A stretch of DNA of 64,000 nt from Molanna angustata. Its lineage: Eukaryota; Arthropoda; Insecta; Trichoptera; Molannidae. Numbering within the stretch: position 1 is the first letter of the stretch; every line of letters begins with the position of its first letter. The stretch lies in assembly GCA_963576475.1 (NCBI GenBank), contig OY754970.1, positions 42,455,147 to 42,519,146 of the forward strand. The letters are read 5' to 3'. The notes below the pieces were generated by a model that did no database searches, was not told the DNA's origin, and was given only the letters and a program-made list of their open reading frames with translations. Shown piece by piece: positions 59,723 through 64,000 of this stretch. A program made the position numbers and the translations under genes.

Positions 59723-62041
59723 CTACCATTCTGAAGAGTTTTCATTGTTTATGGCTTCTTGGTATGTTTCTGGAATGTGAATACTTTCAACTAGATTTAT
59801 TTCATACCTTTTTGGTTTTTTTAAGTTATGTCTAGGTCTCAAATTAGTACTTCTTTCGGCACGAATTTCAATCTCATCTTCACTAGGATCCTTTACAGAA
59901 TCATCTGTTAGCAATGTGTCTTCTGGTTGTTTAGATGTGATATCAGAGTTGGTATCCTGGACTTCTAATGAGTAATCATCTTCTTGTTGATCATATAATA
60001 ATGGAGTCAGGCTGTCAATATGTTCTGACTCCTGGATTTGACACGGTTCGTCTTCATTGAAGATTACATCATGAGATATTGTTATATTTCTTGTTTTTAT
60101 GTCGAATAATCTGTAATTCTCTGAAATTCCTTCATACCCAACGAGTATCAATTTACGACTCTTTGGATCTAGTTTTGTACGTTTTTCTTTTGGTATATGT
60201 ACATATGCAGTTGAACCGAATGTTCTTAAGTGTGTTACAATTGGTGCTCTTCCTGTCAACTTTTTATATGGAGACGTACCATCTTTGTCAGTTGTCCTAT
60301 TGAGGATGTACACGGAGGTGTTCACTGCCTCTGCCCACAGGTATTTTGGCAAGTCTCTAGCATGAAGCATGGAGCGCACTTTCTCCATTATGGTTCGATT
60401 GGCGCGCTCGCTCTTCCCATTTTGTTCAGGAGTATATGGCGCCGTTCTCTCATGAACAATGCCTTTCGTATCTATAAAGTGTTTGAAGTTTCGGTTACAG
60501 TACTCAGTGCCATTATCAGTGTGTAGTCTCTTGACACGTATATTGAAATTAGTCTCCACAAAGGCAACATATGCTTGAAAAGCGCTTAAAGCTTCATCTT
60601 TATACTTGAGGAATTTAACAACTTTATAATTACTCTTCCCATCTGTAAAAGTTATAAAGTATTTAGCTCCACTAACTGATTCTACATTGAACGGTCCACA
60701 CAGGTCGCTGAAAATTACTTCACCATTACTAATGTTCGGAGTTTCTGTCGTTTTAAATGACTTACGTGCTTGCTTCCCATAACAACACGCTTCACAAAAT
60801 TGTTCGATATTACACCTTGTGGCTTTAATAACACCAGATTTAATCATTTCATTCACTGTTTTGAAATTGATGTGTCCCAGTCTCTCATGCCATCTTTGAA
60901 TGTCTACAGAGTTCAGTTCTTTGTTATTTGTAACTGTTTTTATTAACATTTTATATAAGTTGTTAGAAGATCTTTGAGCAATCAAAACTAAACTACCTTT
61001 ATTGAATATTTTTGCTGTGTTTCCTTCTTTTGTAACCTTCATTCCTAATTTTGTTACAACCCCTTCAGAAAACAAGTTCCTTTTCAAGTTTGGAACGTAC
61101 CATACATCCTTCATCATGGAATCGTACCAATGTCCATCGACATAGTTTTTAATATTTATATTTCCGATTCCTATCACTTGTAGTTCACTGTTGTCACCAA
61201 GTATAACAGAAAGTGGTTCTATTTCTTTCATATTTGTAAAGTAGCTCCGATTACTTGTCATATGTGCTGACGCTCCACTATCGAGTAGCCAGTCACTTGT
61301 ATCACAGCAGTCATCACTCACATTAAATGCTGAATTTCTCTTTTCTTTGTCCTTTTTATCAGCCCAACAATTTTTCGCAAAGTGCCCTTTCTTATTACAA
61401 TTAAAACACTTTATGTTGATCTTCTTGAATTTCTTTTTGGATTGATCCCACTTCTTTGAAGTTGACAATGCAGTCATTTCTTCTTTATTTGACATCTCTT
61501 CATCGACTAGTCTGGCCGTAAGATTGTTTATTGTTTGTTTAGCCTCTTCCATCGATAACCATGCTTGTCGAAATGATTTGTATTTTTCTGGTAGTCCACC
61601 AACATTTTTTGTAATTATAAATAGGTCACTAACATTTTCTCCGGCGTCTCGTAGTTGTTTTGCAATGTTTTCAATTCTTGAAATATATGAAGCAACATTT
61701 TCATTAGTATCTAATTTGCACGTAGAGAATTTTTCATACAACAATATTTTTCCTAATTCACCCTTTCTGTCATATATTGCATCCAATTTTTCCAAGATTT
61801 CTTTCGCACTGTTGCATGACTCTATAACATGTATGATGTTATAGTCCATTGCTGAAGACATTATATATATTGCTAGAGCATCACGCTTTTCCCATACTTC
61901 TCTCTCTGTCTTTTCTTCCTTTGGCGGTTTATTTGTACTCAGAACATCATATGCACCCTTGGCCTTTAATGCACAGGAAATTTGAAACTTCCACTGCCTG
62001 TAGTTGTTACCGACGAATTTGATTTGCGATGTGGTCTCCAT
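59723..62041 (-). pseudogene. Copia gag, protease and integrase
   Basis: It starts METTSQIKFVGNNYRQWKFQ. Gag has a CFNCNKKGHFAKNC knuckle. The protease has WLLDSGASAHMTSN. The integrase zinc site runs through HERLGHINFK and CEACCYGKQA. The DDE core shows SDLCGPF, LHTDNGTEY and the APYTPEQNGKSERANRT block. After SSEW an in-frame TAG (59720-59722) ends the frame, which otherwise continues into the RT. The frame is open upstream of the chosen ATG, but this Met is the typical gag start. Confidence 0.85.
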
Positions 62042-62140
62042 AGCCGCGTACAAAGAACACGTGCTTCTGTCACTATCACAAATTATAAAACACAAATTAT
62101 AAACCACGATCTTATTAGCACTCTTTTTAAGTTCACACAC

Positions 62141-62154
62141 TTGGACCCATAACC
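62141..62154 (-). promoter_or_regulatory. Copia primer-binding site
   Basis: GGTTATGGGTCCAA directly follows the 5' LTR. Copia elements usually prime with a fragment of initiator methionine tRNA and show a GGTTATGGG-type site. Confidence 0.75.
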
Positions 62155-62352
62155 TGTTGGGATATTCAAGTGCAAATAAGTGGTTTTTTATGAAAGTAAA
62201 AGACGAAAGATTACCACACACACACGATGGTTTCTTTATTCTAAATATTTTAAACAGCAATCACCTTCCTGTACAAGTACAAAACAAGTCAAGTCAAACA
62301 CTATTCAAACACAGACAATACAGTACAAGAAAATGTCCCTTTTTCTTCAACA
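62155..62352 (-). repeat. Copia 5' LTR
   Basis: 198 bp, TG...CA ends on either strand. On the minus strand it precedes the primer-binding site GGTTATGGGTCC. It appears the same as the LTR at 50952-51149 at every position I compared. Confidence 0.92.
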
Positions 62353-62357
62353 TAAAT

Positions 62358-63035
62358 ACGCAACGCTTTCTTAATTTCTTGGTTTCTACGTTCCGTAATA
62401 TTCGCTCGTGGATGGTACACTGCCGTTGTCCAGTGCAAACATTGCCAACTATCTAGTGCGCTGGTCCACAAACGATTCTTAAAATTAGTGGCATTATCCG
62501 ACAAGATCGCTTTTGGATATCCGTAACGAGAGAATACGTCATCTTCTAATATTTTAATTATAATCGGAGCTCGTATGTAACCTGCCTTCTCATTATTAGC
62601 CTCCGCGGTTTCAATGCTATCCTCATCATCTTCTCTATGCACATCAGCCTCTACCACCATCTCAGTAAAACCTACAGAGTTTTGATCGCCTATTTCTACC
62701 ATTACTTCATCAACATATTCAATCTTTTCATTATTAGCCTCCACGGTCTCAAAGCTATCATCCTCTCTATGCACATCAGCTTCTACCACCATCACAGTAA
62801 AACCTTCAGATTTTTGATCGTCTCTTTCTACAATTACTTCATCAACAGACTCAATCATATTAATAGCATTCTCATTATCAGTACAGGGCGCCAGTTCCAC
62901 GTTTGTTAACCTGGTGGAACGCAGGTTTAATTTCTTCGGGAGCCCGCGACAGGTCGAGGTCCGTAATTTGTGTTCCTGTCGGGGCGGCGAGCGTTTCCCG
63001 ATGCCGATGCGATAAACTCGTTTCTTTCCACGCAA
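62358..63035 (-). pseudogene. Ty3/gypsy integrase N-terminal remnant with an acidic tandem linker
   Basis: The frame encodes two tandem acidic repeats of about 44 residues, each with VDEV, GFT and MVVEADVHREDD (DNA about 62575-62845). They are followed by DDVFSRYGYPKAILSDNATN and VYHPRANITERRNQEIKKAL, the integrase core with its second D and its E. It is cut off by the copia insertion. Protease, RT and RNase H are missing between gag and integrase. Confidence 0.7.
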
Positions 63036-63660
63036 TCTTTATTAAAATGACGACATGGGCAAAATTGACATTTTGGTAACTGTTTTCTGTTATTTACAGG
63101 GTTATTATTATTAGGGCGCGAATTCGCATTACGGTTGTTTGGACGTATATTATAATTATCCTGCCGGTACGTTGAGGTATTATAGTTATTACCGCTTTCG
63201 CACGAATTGTCACGTTGGGTATTCCTATTTTCATGATTACGTTCGGCAACTGGCTGAAACAACGTTTGTCGGGGGAAATCAATCATCATTACTTTTTCTT
63301 TAAGCGACGTGAACGTAAAATTTCCGAAAATCACTCCGACATCTAAAATGTTGCGATACGTGTCTCTCATCAGGTATATTAAGTCGGAGCATGAAGCATC
63401 CGACGGAGCCGTTCCAAAGAGCCGCATATGAACCGCTTCCTTCCGCTTAAGGAATGCGATTCCACCCTCATCCGCACGCTGACGGTCACCATAATAATTA
63501 GCCATAAGCGAAGACCGGGCAACGTCTATTCCGTATCTACCAATTAAAAAACCTTTGAATTCATCCCATGTCCATTTACCCTGCGCATGAGGAGACCACC
63601 AACGCTTGGCTTCTCCTCGCAACCTCTGAGACGCACGGCCGACCATTGACGCAGGAGAAC
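62927..63660 (-). pseudogene. Ty3/gypsy gag fragment
   Basis: It encodes LRGEAKRWWSPHAQGKWTWD, then FKGFLIGRYGI, a capsid-type block. An asparagine/arginine-rich linker follows, then the knuckle-like CQFCPCRHFNKDC. The N-terminus is not identified and probably lies beyond 63660. The frame ends close to the linker frame described above, which overlaps it slightly. Confidence 0.7.
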
Positions 63661-64000
63661 AAAATATGTGGTCGAAAAACGCTTCGCATGCCGTGATAAA
63701 TAAAACAGGGTCTTCTTCTGTGAAATATTCTCTGCTTTACTATTTTGAGAATATTTGAATTGGAGAAGAATAGTATTTTTAACTCAAATAAAACTCTCTT
63801 AGTTTTAATACATGTATTCTACATACATAATCAATAAGAATATACAGAATATTTTTATATCAATTGTTTACAGTAAGGCAGTCTAAACCAGAATAAAAAA
63901 TATACAATTTTCAATTCTTCACAACAATTCTTTATTGTTGTGACTGATTCATATTATTGTTTTTTATTTGCCAATAAATAAACTTTCTAGAATATTCCAA
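63661..64000. other. Unassigned right end of window
   Basis: It may hold the gag N-terminus up to about 63720 and then AT-rich sequence. No LTR or gene is recognised before the window ends. Confidence 0.35.

Overview
This is an insect genome window, most probably from a moth or butterfly. The pointers to Lepidoptera are the AT-rich, intron-split genes, repeated RTE-type LINE 3' ends that finish in (TATG)n tails, and a selenoprotein M homologue that uses cysteine instead of selenocysteine. The order is inferred, not proven. Four cellular genes can be read. They are an intronless nucleotide-sugar transporter of the SLC35B4 type (6337-7293, +), the DEAD-box helicase abstrakt/DDX41 (12 coding exons, 10432-24683, -, all splice phases consistent, 624 aa), a selenoprotein-M-like thiol-redox protein (two exons, 29564-36047, +) and a kraken-like alpha/beta hydrolase with a probable mitochondrial presequence (three coding exons, 39685-41975, -).

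Most of the rest is transposable elements, often nested. Region 1-6.1 kb holds a possible THAP-type exon and two related inverted elements sharing a 64-nt exon; the second of these carries an RTE insertion with a 12-bp target duplication. At 7.8-8.3 kb nine 55-bp repeats have grown out of the end of a palindromic element. The DDX41 introns carry a hAT relic inside another inverted-repeat element, a tRNA-derived SINE, an RTE fragment touching a splice donor, and a full-length I-like LINE (17554-23450) with a 13-bp target duplication. Region 25.5-28.8 kb is a GC-rich island that I could not assign. The selenoprotein-M intron contains an L2/CR1-like LINE, itself broken by an 871-bp fold-back insertion.

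From 43.8 kb on, elements dominate: a poly(A)-tailed palindromic retroposon, a nearly intact I-like LINE (44589-50178, one frameshift), and a Ty3/gypsy relic. The gypsy integrase gene is split by a Ty1/copia element (50952-62352; 198-bp identical-length LTRs; target duplication taaat). That copia RT is in turn split by about 7 kb of sequence holding an eight-copy 116-bp tandem array and three long (TA)n tracts linked by inverted modules.

The most interesting signal is a pair of unrelated palindromic families (here called A and B). Each has a hairpin with a short one-sided tail and lies between exact 10-12 bp target duplications. Family B ends in poly(A). These features look like LINE-driven retroposition, not cut-and-paste transposition. 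The I-like LINEs in the same window leave 12-13 bp duplications and are the natural candidate for the machinery.
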